Shown: positions 24,701-33,117, counted from the first letter of the stretch. The stretch: DNA of 64,000 nucleotides from Phenylobacterium hankyongense (GCF_003254505.1 NZ_QFYP01000001.1:2030001-2094000); one strand, 5' to 3'. Notes: a model not told the origin generated them from the letters alone. Translations and numbers: made by a program.

Positions 24701-27283
24701 CTGATCGGACGTCGGATGCGGCGGCCATTGCGTGCCGCCCCGCTGGAGGTACTCGAGACAGACCTCCACGCCGCGGTCGCTGCGGTCCAGGGTGGTGTAG
24801 AGCGTCAGGCGCAGGCGCGCGACGGCGGCGACGTCGTGGACGCCTTCGGCGCGGCGCGCCAGCCGCGTGAGCCGATCTTCCGCCGCCGTCATGTCCGCGG
24901 TCAGCAAGGCGCACTCGGCCATGTGGAATTCGATGGCGAAGACCAGCGGGTAGTTGCGCGCCCAGATGTCCTCGGACAGCAGCGCCCGGCCGGCCGCCAG
25001 ATAGGCCAGCGCCGAGGCGTAGGCGGTGGACATCTTGGCGCGCCGGGCGGCGATCAGGTTCAGCTCGGCCACCCGCTCGCGTTCCTCGACGTCGGTGACG
25101 AGGTGCGAGGCGCGGTTCAGCTGGTTGACCAGCTCGAAGACCTTTTCCTCGATCTCCGCCGGCGCGGTCCTGGCGGCGAGAAGACGGCCGATCCGAAGGT
25201 GGGTGGTGGCGCGCTCGGCCTCCGGGATCAGGGAGTAGGCGGCTTCCTGAACGCGGTCGTGAAGGAACCGGTAGACCCCATCGGAATAGAGGACGAGGCC
25301 GGTCTGGAGCGCGTCCTGCAGGTCGGCGTGCAGCGCCTCTCCCGGGTCCTCGTAGACCATCGCCAGCAGGGCTGACTCGGCGTGGTCGCCGAGACAGGCG
25401 AGCTGCCGCAAGGCCTTCCGGGTGTTGGCCGGCAGGCGCGAGAGCTTGCCGACCATCAGATCGACCACGTTGTCGGTGTAGCCCTTGGCGTGAATGCGAT
25501 GCAGGTCCCAGGACCAGCGCGCCGCGCCGTGATCGAAGGTGACCAGCTGCTCGTCGACCAGGGCGGACAGGAACTGGATGGCGAAGAACGGATTGCCGGC
25601 CGTCTTCTCGTGGACCAGCTGCGCCAGCGGGGCGGCGCGCTCGGGGGCGCAGTGGAGCGACTCCGCGATCAGGCGGCCCAGGTCCTCGCGGGCGAGGGGC
25701 GCCAGGACGATCTCCTGGACGTCCGCCCCGGCCTTGCGGATCGCGTCGAGCTTGCGCATCAGCGGATGCGTCGCGCTCACCTCGTTGTCCCGATAGGCGC
25801 TGATCAGGATCAGGTGGCGCACGTCGGGCTGGGTCAGCAGGTCCTCGATCACGTCGAGGGTGGCCGCGTCGAGCCATTGCACGTCGTCGAGGAACAGGGC
25901 CAGCGGCTGCTCCGGGCGGGCGAACACGCCGAGGAAGCGCCGGATCACCAGCTGGAAGCGGCCCTTCGCGTGCTGGTGCGGAAGCTCCGGGACCGGCGGC
26001 TGGTCGCCGATGATCAGCGTCAGTTCGGGGACCAGGTCGACGATCAGGCGCGCGTTCGGGCCCAGCGCCTCCGAGAGGGCCTCGCGCCAGGGCGCCATCT
26101 CGGCTTCGCTCTTGCCGAGCAGCGGCCGGAGCAGGCTCTGGAAGGCCTGCGCCAGCGTCGAATAGGGGATGTCGCGCTTGTACTGGTCGAACTTGCCGGA
26201 GGCGAACAGGCCGCGCGGCGGAACGAGCCCCTTGTGCAGCTCATGGACGACGGAGGATTTGCCGATGCCGGAGTAGCCGGACACCAGCACCAGCGCCGGC
26301 GCGCCGGCCTGGACGACGCGGCCGAAGGCGGCCAGCAGGGTGGCGATCTCGCGCTCCCGCCCGTACAGCTTCTCGGGGATCAGCAGCCGGTCAGGCGTGT
26401 CGAATTGGCCGAGCGGGAGGTCTTCGCAGCGGCGCCGCGCCACCCATTGATCCAGGCACCGGCGAAGGTCGCTCTCGAGCCCGGCGGCCGTCTGGTAGCG
26501 GTCCTCGGCGGTCTTCGCGAGCAGCTTCATGATGATCGCCGAGACGGCCCCGGGGACCTGCTTGAGCCGCTCGGCGGGCGGGACAGGCTTCCTGGCGACG
26601 TGGCAATGCACCCATTCCATCGGATCGGACGCGTTGAAGGGCAGGGCGCCGGTGAGCGTCTGGTACAGGGTGATCCCGAGGGCATAGAGGTCGCTCCGGG
26701 AGTCGATCGAGCGGTTCATGCGTCCGGTCTGTTCCGGCGCCATATAGGCCAGGGTGCCGGCGATGACCTCCGGGGGCTCGGGCGACTGGCGCTCGCGGGG
26801 AAGCCGCGAGGCGATGCCGAACCCGGTGAGCCGCACTTCGCCCGTCGCCGGGTTCACCAGGATATGGGCCGGCTTCAGGTCCTTGTGGATGAGGCCACGT
26901 TCGTGCACCCGGCCCAGCGCAGACGTGAGGGCGAGCGCGAGCCGAAGGAACCTCCCGACCTCCATGGGAGCGCCGAGCAGGGCTGCGAGGGGCTCGCCGC
27001 CGGGGTCCTCCAGCAGCAGCATGGCGCGGCCGTCCTGGCGCACGAGCTCCAGCGGCCGCACCGCCCCGGCCGCCGCCAGCTCCGCCCGCAGTCCGTATTC
27101 GTGGGCGAGCCGATCGAGGCTGGCCGGCGTCGGTTGTTCCGCGGCCGGCAGAACGGCGAGCACGGGGCTGCGCCGGCCGGCGGGGTCGAGCCGCCACCCC
27201 CGGCAGACGACGCGTTCTCCATCCTCCCACAGGGGCTGGAAGCTATTCTCCCCAGCCTCGTCGAGCCGAAAAGACGGTTTCAA
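21701..27283 (-). CDS. Trifunctional Ser/Thr kinase / AAA ATPase / sensor histidine kinase
   Basis: This is a giant cytosolic protein of about 1860 residues. The domains in order are: a Ser/Thr kinase (residues about 40-290; catalytic HKDLKPAHILVN, with LTGFGIAS where DFG is usual), an AAA/predictor-type ATPase (Walker A GYSGIGKS about 340, Walker B ALFLDDVQWLD), long TPR-like helices, a GAF domain (about 1330-1490), a PAS domain, and a histidine kinase with IAHEVNQP (His about 1630) and GLGMGLAISRS. TTG at 27283 has CGGAG eight bases upstream and is preferred to a GTG at 27292. No response regulator is adjacent. The signal sensed is unknown. Confidence 0.92.
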   Translation of the reverse strand: MKPSFRLDEAGENSFQPLWEDGERVVCRGWRLDPAGRRSPVLAVLPAAEQPTPASLDRLAHEYGLRAELAAAGAVRPLELVRQDGRAMLLLEDPGGEPLAALLGAPMEVGRFLRLALALTSALGRVHERGLIHKDLKPAHILVNPATGEVRLTGFGIASRLPRERQSPEPPEVIAGTLAYMAPEQTGRMNRSIDSRSDLYALGITLYQTLTGALPFNASDPMEWVHCHVARKPVPPAERLKQVPGAVSAIIMKLLAKTAEDRYQTAAGLESDLRRCLDQWVARRRCEDLPLGQFDTPDRLLIPEKLYGREREIATLLAAFGRVVQAGAPALVLVSGYSGIGKSSVVHELHKGLVPPRGLFASGKFDQYKRDIPYSTLAQAFQSLLRPLLGKSEAEMAPWREALSEALGPNARLIVDLVPELTLIIGDQPPVPELPHQHAKGRFQLVIRRFLGVFARPEQPLALFLDDVQWLDAATLDVIEDLLTQPDVRHLILISAYRDNEVSATHPLMRKLDAIRKAGADVQEIVLAPLAREDLGRLIAESLHCAPERAAPLAQLVHEKTAGNPFFAIQFLSALVDEQLVTFDHGAARWSWDLHRIHAKGYTDNVVDLMVGKLSRLPANTRKALRQLACLGDHAESALLAMVYEDPGEALHADLQDALQTGLVLYSDGVYRFLHDRVQEAAYSLIPEAERATTHLRIGRLLAARTAPAEIEEKVFELVNQLNRASHLVTDVEERERVAELNLIAARRAKMSTAYASALAYLAAGRALLSEDIWARNYPLVFAIEFHMAECALLTADMTAAEDRLTRLARRAEGVHDVAAVARLRLTLYTTLDRSDRGVEVCLEYLQRGGTQWPPHPTSDQVRGEYDRIWSQLGGRSIEDLVDLPLMQDPDALADLEVLTEVVTPALFTDERLLSLVICRMVNLSLEHGNSDGSCFAYVWLGMIAGPHFGAYEAGFRFGRLGHDLVEQRGLRRFQARTYMSFGNLVMPWTRHVQSGRDLVRRAFETANSIGDLTFAAYSRNNLNTNLLATGDPLDEVQREAEYGLEFAEKARFGLVVDIITTQLGLVRTLRGLTPRFGAFDIDELSFERHLADDPRLALPECWYWIRKLQARFFAGDHAEALDAAARAQRLLWTSPSFFEMAEYHFYAGLCHAAACDTAPPDQRSRHLEALAGHHRQLEVWAEHCPENFENRSALASAELARLEGRALDAEQLYETAIRSAHLGGFVHNEAIAYERASAFYRARGFEPFADLYLRSARYGYLRWGADGKVRQLDQLHPQLPTAEPAPDRTSTMTAPIEHLDLATVIKVSQAMAGETVPETLIDTILRTAIEHAGAARGLLILSRGDEPRIAAEATTEGDAVIVHLRDAAVTAAALPQTVLHYVLRTRDSLVLDDAVAQAPFAADPYVRQQQARSVLCLPLLNQAKLVGVLYLENNLTSLVFAPARIPMLKLLASEAAISLENARLYRDLASREARIRRLVDANIIGIILWDLDGQVIEANDAFLRIVGYDREDLVSGRVRWTDLTPPEWSGRDLRQWMPELKTAGSLHPYEKEYLRKDGGRVPVLIGAASFEESGNQGVAFVLDLTELKRAEAEARESERRYREVHMELAHANRVASMGQLAASIAHEVNQPIAAAAANADAALRWLRAPAPDLDEVRQALDRIVANAARAGGVIGRIRALIKKAPPHRAALDINEGILEVVALTQGETVKDGVTLQTELADDLPPIQGDQVEFQQVILNLILNALQAMSGVGDGPRDLRISTATDAAGDVLVTVRDSGPGLSPESLESLFEAFYTTKPEGLGMGLAISRSIVVAHGGRMWASANEPRGASFQFTLPPDPAGNAPSADAQSSDVQPGPAT

Positions 27284-27454
27284 CGGGCACACTCCGGCGT
27301 CGAGCCACGGGCCCGGTCAGGCAGCCTGCGCCAGTCCATTGGCCCAAGCCGGCAGACCGAGCCTCAACGGAAACGTGCCACATGGGGTGCGGTTTGACGA
27401 TGTCGATTCCTCGGGCGGGCGGGCGGTCCGGCGCCGGGAGCGGCCGCCCCGCCC

Positions 27455-28261
27455 TTACCTGGCGAGCGGGACCTTCATGGCGAGGATCTCGCGGGTGCGG
27501 CGGGTGATGCCGTACAGCATGCCGGGCTGGCTCTCGTCCCAGTCCACCGCCTGGCCCTCGGCCTCCATGCCGATGGTGTCGACATGGTCGAGGACGCCGC
27601 CCCCGTCCGGGAGCCGCATGACATAGAGCTCCGGTCGGTCGTGGCCGCTGAGGTAGAGCCGCCCGTCCGGTCCCCAGCCGCCGCCGGAGACGCTCATCGG
27701 CGCGATCCGCTCCAGGACGGTGGCGGGCAGGGCCCAGGCCTCCAGCCGGCGCCACTGGTCGTCGAACTTGACCAGGGTGGTGTGCCGGTGGTCGCGCGGC
27801 GGCTCGCCGCCCCTGCCGTCGTAGTTGGCGAACATCGCCCACCAGGCGCCGTCGTGCCGGTCGACCCAGGTGATCGAGCCGGTCCCCAGACCGAGCGCGA
27901 TGCTGCGCCTGTGCGCCAGGGTCTGGGGATCGAACACCTCGACGGTGCTGACCTGCGGCGTGCCGGGGAAGTTGGAGCTGGCGCAGACCAGCTCCCGCTC
28001 GATCAGGCCGCACGAGTTGATGTGCGGAAACCGCGCCTTGTCGCCGGTCCACTCGGCGCGTTGCTGGCCGGTCTTCTTGCCATAGCGGACCAGCCGCCAG
28101 TTGCTGACCGCATAGAGGTCGTTCGGCCCCACCGCGACGCCCTGGGTGGCGCCCGAGGCGTAGCGGCGGACCGTCTCGGCCCGGGCCGTGGGGCGGTCGG
28201 CGGGCGGCGGCGCAACCGCCGCCGCCTGCACCGCCAGGCCCGCGAGAATTTCCAGAAACAT
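27455..28261 (-). CDS. Secreted protein of unknown function, possibly beta-propeller-like
   Basis: The protein has 268 residues with a short signal-like N-terminus (MFLEILAGLAVQAAAVAPPP). The body has repeated strand motifs such as GATQGVAVGPNDLYAVSN, STVEVFDPQTLAHR, GSITWVDRHDGAWWAMF and GWGPDGRLYLSGHDRPELY, as in six-bladed propellers of the SMP-30/NHL type. This fold is an inference. It lies 32 bases downstream of the remains of a TonB-dependent receptor on the same strand, so it may once have been the periplasmic partner of that transporter. Bases 27284-27454 contain no gene I can support. Confidence 0.65.
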   Translation of the reverse strand: MFLEILAGLAVQAAAVAPPPADRPTARAETVRRYASGATQGVAVGPNDLYAVSNWRLVRYGKKTGQQRAEWTGDKARFPHINSCGLIERELVCASSNFPGTPQVSTVEVFDPQTLAHRRSIALGLGTGSITWVDRHDGAWWAMFANYDGRGGEPPRDHRHTTLVKFDDQWRRLEAWALPATVLERIAPMSVSGGGWGPDGRLYLSGHDRPELYVMRLPDGGGVLDHVDTIGMEAEGQAVDWDESQPGMLYGITRRTREILAMKVPLAR

Positions 28262-28292
28262 CGATCTTGCTCCTTGGGCTGGCTGCCAGGTT

Positions 28293-28633
28293 CTAGAAGT
28301 TCATCGCCGCGCCGACCCAGTAGGTGCGGCCGTAGTTGGCCCATTCCTGCAGGTAACGGCGGCCGGGACCGGTGACTTCCTGACGTCCGGTGTTCGAGAG
28401 GTTCTGTCCTTTGGCGAAGAGAGTCAGGTGGTCGTTGAAGCGCCAGGAGAGTCGACCGAGGCCAGCAGGGCGCCGTCCACCGTGGTGCGGTTGTAGGTCG
28501 AGCGCAGGCCGCGAATGACCGGGAAGCGCGGCTCGCCCTGGTCCTCCATGACCGAGATGCCGGGAATGCGGCGCAGGGCGGCGGCGGTGTTGTGGTCGGG
28601 CAGCTTGCCGATGTCGTCGGCCGAGACCACGCT
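28293..28633 (-). pseudogene. TonB-dependent receptor, remnant
   Basis: Two pieces of one receptor remain. 28633-28453 encodes the plug segment SVVSADDIGKLPDHN, RRIPGISVMEDQGEPRF and RGLRSTYNRTTVDGALLASV. 28453-28293 encodes the last barrel strands RLSWRFNDHLTLFAKGQNL and ANYGRTYWVGAAMNF, ending in the family's terminal Phe and a stop. The signal peptide and TonB box are missing, most of the barrel (several hundred residues) is deleted, and the join at about 28453 changes frame. No outer-membrane receptor can be made. Confidence 0.88.
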
Positions 28634-28848
28634 TCGCGCGGGCCTCTGAGGAGCTGGAGCCGCGGGCGCGGTTCATCAAGGTCGACGTCGACGCCAATCC
28701 CGCCGTCGCCCAGCAGTTCGGCGTCAAGGGCATTCCGGCGCTGTTCGCCCTGGTGGGCGGCAAGGTCGTCGCGCGGCACGCCGGGCTGGCGGACGGCGCG
28801 TTGCTCAAGGACTGGGTGGAGCGCTTTGCGCCGCGGGTCAGCGCCTGA
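28627..28848 (+). pseudogene. Thioredoxin, 5'-truncated remnant
   Basis: In frame, PRFARASEELEPRARFIKVD, ANPAVAQQFGVKGIPALFAL and GGKVVARHAGLADGALLKDW form the C-terminal two thirds of a thioredoxin 2-like protein, including the cis-Pro loop GIPA. The residues before PRFAR, which should include WCGPC, are absent: the sequence upstream is the plug domain of a TonB receptor on the other strand. With no active site and no start codon it is a pseudogene. Bases 28849-28914 hold no other gene. Confidence 0.85.
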
Positions 28849-28914
28849 CGCACAATCGTATTTGCTCCCGGCGCTCCGGCGGCCGAAACTGGGGCGGGAA
28901 CGGGAGCCTGGGCG

Positions 28915-29985
28915 TTGCGCGACGGACTTGAAGACATGTTGGCGGCGGAGCCGGCGAGGCCGACGCTCACCTATCCCTTCGACCAGGGCCCCGGGCCCGG
29001 CGAGGCGATCGACATCGCCCATGGGGTGAAGTGGCTGCGGATGCCGCTGGGCGGCGCGCTGGCCTTCATCAACGTCTGGGCGGTGGAGGACGGGGACGGC
29101 TGGGCCATCGTCGACACCGGCATGGGCGGGCCCGACACCATGCAGGCGTGGCGCAGCGCCTTCGCCGGGCCGCTGGCCGGGCGCAAGGTCAGCCGGGTGT
29201 TCGTCACCCACATGCACCCCGACCACATCGGCATGGCCGGGTGGCTGACGCGCAAGTTCCAGTGCCGGCTGTGGATCAGCCGGCTGGAGTTCCTGATGTG
29301 CCGCTCGCTGGCCGCCGACACCGGGCGCGAGGCGCCGGCCGACGCCCTGACCTTCTACAAGGCCGCCGGCTGGGACGAGGACGCGCTGGAGACCTACCGC
29401 ACGCGGTTCGGAGGGTTCGGGCGGGCGTTGCACGCCCTGCCGGACAGCTTCCAGCGGCTGAGCGACGGCGACGAGGTGCGGATCGGCGACCACCTGTGGC
29501 GGGTGGTGGTGGGCTCCGGCCACAGTCCCGAGCACGCCTGCCTCTACTGCCCGGACCTGAACGTGGTGATCAGCGGCGACCAGGTGCTGCCGAAGATCTC
29601 CTCCAACGTCTCGGTGTTCCCGACCGAGCCGGAGGGCGACCCGCTGACCGACTGGCTGACCTCGCTGGCGCGAATCCGCACGAAGATCCCCGACGAGGTG
29701 CTGGTGCTGCCGGCCCACAACGACCCGTTCTTCGGCCTGCACGCGCGGATCGACCACCTGATCGGCGGCCATGAGCGGGGCCTGTCGCGGCTGCGCGAGC
29801 TGATCGCCCGGCCGCAGCGGGCGGTGGACGTGTTCCCCGTGCTGTTCCGGCGCAAGATCGACGAGAACCTCTTGGGCATGGCGACCGGCGAGGGCCTGGC
29901 CCATCTCAACTGCCTGATCGCCCGCGGCCAGGCGGTGCGCGAGCGGGACGAAAACGGCGTCGACTGGTACCGGGCCGCCGCCTAA
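28915..29985 (+). CDS. MBL-fold metallo-hydrolase
   Basis: The protein is 349-356 residues, depending on a TTG start at 28915 or an ATG at 28936; GGGAG about nine bases before the TTG favours the longer form slightly. THMHPDHIGMAG is the HxHxDH dinuclear metal motif. Further ligands are in GSGHSPEHACLY, ISGDQVLP and LPAHNDPFFG. The C-terminal helical extension (DHLIGGHERGLSRLRELI) is typical of glyoxalase II-related hydrolases that act on thioesters or lactones, but the substrate is unknown. It lies upstream of the enoyl-CoA hydratase gene with a 33-base gap and may be in the same operon. Confidence 0.9.
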   Translation: MRDGLEDMLAAEPARPTLTYPFDQGPGPGEAIDIAHGVKWLRMPLGGALAFINVWAVEDGDGWAIVDTGMGGPDTMQAWRSAFAGPLAGRKVSRVFVTHMHPDHIGMAGWLTRKFQCRLWISRLEFLMCRSLAADTGREAPADALTFYKAAGWDEDALETYRTRFGGFGRALHALPDSFQRLSDGDEVRIGDHLWRVVVGSGHSPEHACLYCPDLNVVISGDQVLPKISSNVSVFPTEPEGDPLTDWLTSLARIRTKIPDEVLVLPAHNDPFFGLHARIDHLIGGHERGLSRLRELIARPQRAVDVFPVLFRRKIDENLLGMATGEGLAHLNCLIARGQAVRERDENGVDWYRAAA

Positions 29986-30018
29986 AGCATACGCTGTAAG
30001 TCTTCGAGGAGACCGGCC

Positions 30019-30798
30019 ATGGCCGACCACGTCCTGATCGAGAAGTCCGCGGGCGTCCTGACGCTCACCCTTAACCGGCCGGAGAAGAAGAACGCCCTGA
30101 CCCGGGAGATGTACCGGGCGCTGGGCACGGCCATCGACGGCGCCGAGCACGACAAGGACGTCCGCTGCGTGCTGATCCAGGCCAACGGCGACATGTTCAC
30201 CGCCGGCAACGACATCTCCGACTTCGCCAAGGTCAACGCCGGCGACGGCGGGGCCAGCCAGGCGCGGGAGGGCGGCAATCCGCTGCTGACGGCGCTGGGC
30301 CGGGCGAAGACGCCGCTGGTGGCGGCGGTCAACGGCCGGGCGGTGGGCGTGGGCGTGACCCTGCTGCTGCACTGCGACCTGGTGTTCGTGGCTGAGGACG
30401 CGCTCCTGACCACGCCGTTCGTCAACCTGGCGCTGGTGCCGGAGGCGGCGTCGTCGATGCTGCTGCCAGCCCGCATCGGCCATGCGCGGGCGTTCTCGAT
30501 GTTCGTGCTGGGCGAGGCGGTGGACGGGCCGACCGCGGCGGCCTGGGGCATCGCCAACGCCGCCGTGCCGCCCGCCGAGCTGCGGGCCCGGGCGCGGGCG
30601 GCGGCGGACGCCGTGGCGGCGCGGCCCCCGGCCTCGGTGGCGCTGACCAAGGCGCTGATGCGCGACCCGGTCGGCATCGCCGCGCGGATGGACGAGGAGG
30701 GCGCCCACTTCGCCGCCCAGCTGAAGTCCCCGGAAGCGCGGGAGGCGTTCGCCGCCTTCGCCGAGAAGCGCGCGCCCGACTTCTCGAAGGTGGCGTGA
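30019..30798 (+). CDS. Enoyl-CoA hydratase/isomerase family protein
   Basis: This is a 259-residue crotonase-fold protein acting on acyl-CoA, probably in beta-oxidation or a related catabolic route. LNRPEKKNALTREMYRAL is the N-terminal signature. FTAGNDISDF carries the first oxyanion NH. AAVNGRAVGVGVTLLLHCDL carries the second. The catalytic Glu positions are not both clear, so it may be an isomerase. GAGGAG lies about seven bases upstream of the ATG. Its stop overlaps the ATG of the next gene (TGATG), which begins a four-gene coupled operon. Confidence 0.92.
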   Translation: MADHVLIEKSAGVLTLTLNRPEKKNALTREMYRALGTAIDGAEHDKDVRCVLIQANGDMFTAGNDISDFAKVNAGDGGASQAREGGNPLLTALGRAKTPLVAAVNGRAVGVGVTLLLHCDLVFVAEDALLTTPFVNLALVPEAASSMLLPARIGHARAFSMFVLGEAVDGPTAAAWGIANAAVPPAELRARARAAADAVAARPPASVALTKALMRDPVGIAARMDEEGAHFAAQLKSPEAREAFAAFAEKRAPDFSKVA

Positions 30799-31766
30799 TG
30801 GCCGAGCGGATCACCTCGGGGCTCGACCCCTACACCGACGCCAGCGTGGTGGCGGACGACTACGACCTCACCGGCCGCACGGCGATCGTCACCGGCGGCG
30901 CCAGCGGCATCGGCGTCGAGACCGCCCGGGCGCTGGCCGGGGTCGGGGCCGAGGTGATGATCGCGGTGCGCAACCGCGAGGCCGGCGAGCAGGCCGCCGC
31001 CGACATCAACGCCTCCATCGGGGCCGAGCGGGTGAGCGTCGGCGCGCTGGACCTCGCCGACCTCGCCAGCGTCGAGGCCTTCGCCAGCGCCTGGGGCGAG
31101 ACGCCCCTGCACATGCTGATCAACAACGCCGGGGTGATGGCCTGCCCGCAGAGCTACACGGCGCAGGACCTGGAGATGCAGGTCGGCGTCAACCACTTCG
31201 GCCACTTCCTGCTGAGCGCGGGCCTGTTGCGGGCGCTGATGAACGGGGCGGAGGAGGGGCGCGCGGCGAGGCTGGTGTCGCTGTCGTCCAGCGGCCACCG
31301 GCGCAGCGACATCCTCTGGGACGACATGCACTACCGCACGCGGCCCTACGACAAGTGGCAGGCCTACGGCCAGTCGAAGACCGCCAATTCGCTGTTCGCG
31401 GTGGGCTTCCACGAGCGCTTCAACGACCTCGGCATCACCGCCAACGCGGTGATGCCGGGCGGCATCCTGACGCCCCTGCAGCGCCACCTGCCGCGCGAGG
31501 AGATGGTGGCGCTGGGCTGGATCAACGCCGACGGCGAGCTGGTGGCGCAGGGCTTCAAGACCCCGGCCCAGGGCGCCTCGACCAGCGTCTGGGCGGCGAT
31601 CGGCGAGGAGCTGGAAGGGGTCGGCGGCCTCTATCTGGAGAACCTCGCCCAGGCCGAGCCCTTCGTGGCCGGCGGCCGGCTGGGCGTCATGCCCCACGCG
31701 CTGGATCCCGACAGCGCCGAGCGCCTGTGGATCGTGTCGGAAGAAACCCTCGGAGTGATCCTATGA
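30798..31766 (+). CDS. Short-chain dehydrogenase, retinol-dehydrogenase-like
   Basis: This 322-residue NAD(P)-dependent oxidoreductase has the Rossmann motif TGGASGIGVETARAL, then NNAGVM, SLSSSGHRRSD and a catalytic YGQSKTAN (YxxxK). The longer C-terminus and the HRRSD segment are like those of RDH/WWOX-type SDRs. The substrate is unknown; context suggests fatty-acyl or isoprenoid alcohols. The ATG at 30798 is used rather than the GTG one codon earlier because it fits the TGATG coupling with the hydratase. It overlaps the next SDR by four bases. Confidence 0.9.
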   Translation: MAERITSGLDPYTDASVVADDYDLTGRTAIVTGGASGIGVETARALAGVGAEVMIAVRNREAGEQAAADINASIGAERVSVGALDLADLASVEAFASAWGETPLHMLINNAGVMACPQSYTAQDLEMQVGVNHFGHFLLSAGLLRALMNGAEEGRAARLVSLSSSGHRRSDILWDDMHYRTRPYDKWQAYGQSKTANSLFAVGFHERFNDLGITANAVMPGGILTPLQRHLPREEMVALGWINADGELVAQGFKTPAQGASTSVWAAIGEELEGVGGLYLENLAQAEPFVAGGRLGVMPHALDPDSAERLWIVSEETLGVIL

Positions 31767-32641
31767 GCCTGGCCGGCAAGACCCTGTTCGTGACCGGCGC
31801 CAGCCGCGGCATCGGCCTGGCGATCGCCCTGCGCGCCGCCCGCGACGGCGCCAACGTGGCCATCGCCGCCAAGACCGCCGAGGCGCACCCCAAGCTGCCG
31901 GGCACCATCTACACCGCGGTGGCGGAGATCGAGGCGGCCGGCGGCCAGGCCCTGCCGCTGATCGTCGACGTGCGCGACGAGGCCTCGGTGATGGCCGCCG
32001 TCGAGCAGACGGTGGCGAAGTTCGGCGGCATCGACATCTGCGTGAACAACGCCTCGGCGATCTCGCTGACCGGTACGCTGGCCACCGACATGAAGCGCTA
32101 CGACCTGATGAACCAGGTCAACGCGCGCGGCACCTTCCTGACCTCGAAGGCCTGCCTGCCGCACCTGAAGCGCAGCGCCAACCCGCACGTGCTGATGCTG
32201 TCGCCGCCGCTGGACATGAAGGCCAAGTGGTTCGCCGGCCACACCGCCTACACCATGGCGAAGTTCGGCATGAGCATGTGCGTGCTGGGGATGAGCGAGG
32301 AGTTCCGCGGCGACGGGGTGGCGTTCAACGCGCTGTGGCCCCGCACCGGCATCGCCACCGCCGCGATCCGCTTCGCCCTGGCCGGCGACGAGGGCCTGCG
32401 CCGCTGCCGCACGCCGGAGATCATGGCCGACGCCGCGCACGCGATCTTCGAGAAGCCGGCGCGCGAGTTCACCGGCAACTTCCTGATCGACGACACCTTC
32501 CTCTACGGCGAGGGGGTGCGCGACTTCGACCAGTACCGGGTCGATCCCACCCAGCCGCTGATGCCGGACTTCTTCGTGCCCGACGACATCCCTCCACCGC
32601 CGGGCGTGGTGATCGGCGACGGCTCGCTCGCGCCCGCATGA
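31763..32641 (+). CDS. HSDL2-like short-chain dehydrogenase
   Basis: The protein has 292 residues. FVTGASRGIGLAIALRAARD is the cofactor site. VNNASAISLTGT, LMNQVNARGTFL, LSPPLDMKAKWF and YTMAKFGMSM together match the hydroxysteroid dehydrogenase-like 2 group, whose eukaryotic members are peroxisomal or mitochondrial and linked to fatty-acid metabolism. The SCP2 sterol-carrier domain of eukaryotic HSDL2 is absent. Coupled by ATGA overlaps at both ends, it is the third gene of the acyl-CoA/SDR operon. Confidence 0.9.
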   Translation: MSLAGKTLFVTGASRGIGLAIALRAARDGANVAIAAKTAEAHPKLPGTIYTAVAEIEAAGGQALPLIVDVRDEASVMAAVEQTVAKFGGIDICVNNASAISLTGTLATDMKRYDLMNQVNARGTFLTSKACLPHLKRSANPHVLMLSPPLDMKAKWFAGHTAYTMAKFGMSMCVLGMSEEFRGDGVAFNALWPRTGIATAAIRFALAGDEGLRRCRTPEIMADAAHAIFEKPAREFTGNFLIDDTFLYGEGVRDFDQYRVDPTQPLMPDFFVPDDIPPPPGVVIGDGSLAPA

Positions 32642-33117
32642 GCCTCACGGTCCGGGTGGCGTCCCCGTCAGACGCGCCGTTGATCCTGCAGTTCATCCGC
32701 GACCTGGCGGAGTACGAGCGGCTGCTGCACGAGGTGCAGGCCACCGAGGCCGACGTCCGCCGCGACCTGTTCGGCGAGAACCCGCGGGCCTTCTGCGACA
32801 TCGCCGAGCACGACGGCGAGCCGGTGGGCTTCGCGCTGTGGTTCTACAACTACTCGACCTTCCAGGGCCGGGCGGGGATCTACCTGGAGGACCTGTTCGT
32901 CGAGCCCGGCGCGCGCGGGGCGGGGGCCGGCAAGGCGCTGCTGCGGCGCCTCGCGCAGCGCTGCGTGGAGGCCGATCTCGGGCGGCTGGAGTGGGCGGTG
33001 CTGAACTGGAACGCGCCGTCGATCGCCTTCTACGACAGCCTCGGCGCCTCGGCTAAGGAAGACTGGACCGTGCGGCGCCTGGACGGCGCGGCCTTGGCGA
33101 ACCTGGCGGCAGAGTGA
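32638..33117 (+). CDS. GNAT-family N-acetyltransferase
   Basis: The protein has 159 residues. VRVASPSDAPLILQFIRDLA is the N-terminal helix pair, YLEDLFVEPGARGAGAGKAL contains the acetyl-CoA pyrophosphate loop (Q/R-x-x-G-x-G/A) and LNWNAPSIAFYDSLGA is the C-terminal motif. It resembles diamine/thialysine acetyltransferases (SAT-like; EYERL and YSTFQGRAGIYLEDLF). It is the last gene of the SDR operon, starting in an ATGA overlap. Its last 65 bases overlap antisense with the 3' end of the next gene. Confidence 0.92.
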   Translation: MSLTVRVASPSDAPLILQFIRDLAEYERLLHEVQATEADVRRDLFGENPRAFCDIAEHDGEPVGFALWFYNYSTFQGRAGIYLEDLFVEPGARGAGAGKALLRRLAQRCVEADLGRLEWAVLNWNAPSIAFYDSLGASAKEDWTVRRLDGAALANLAAE

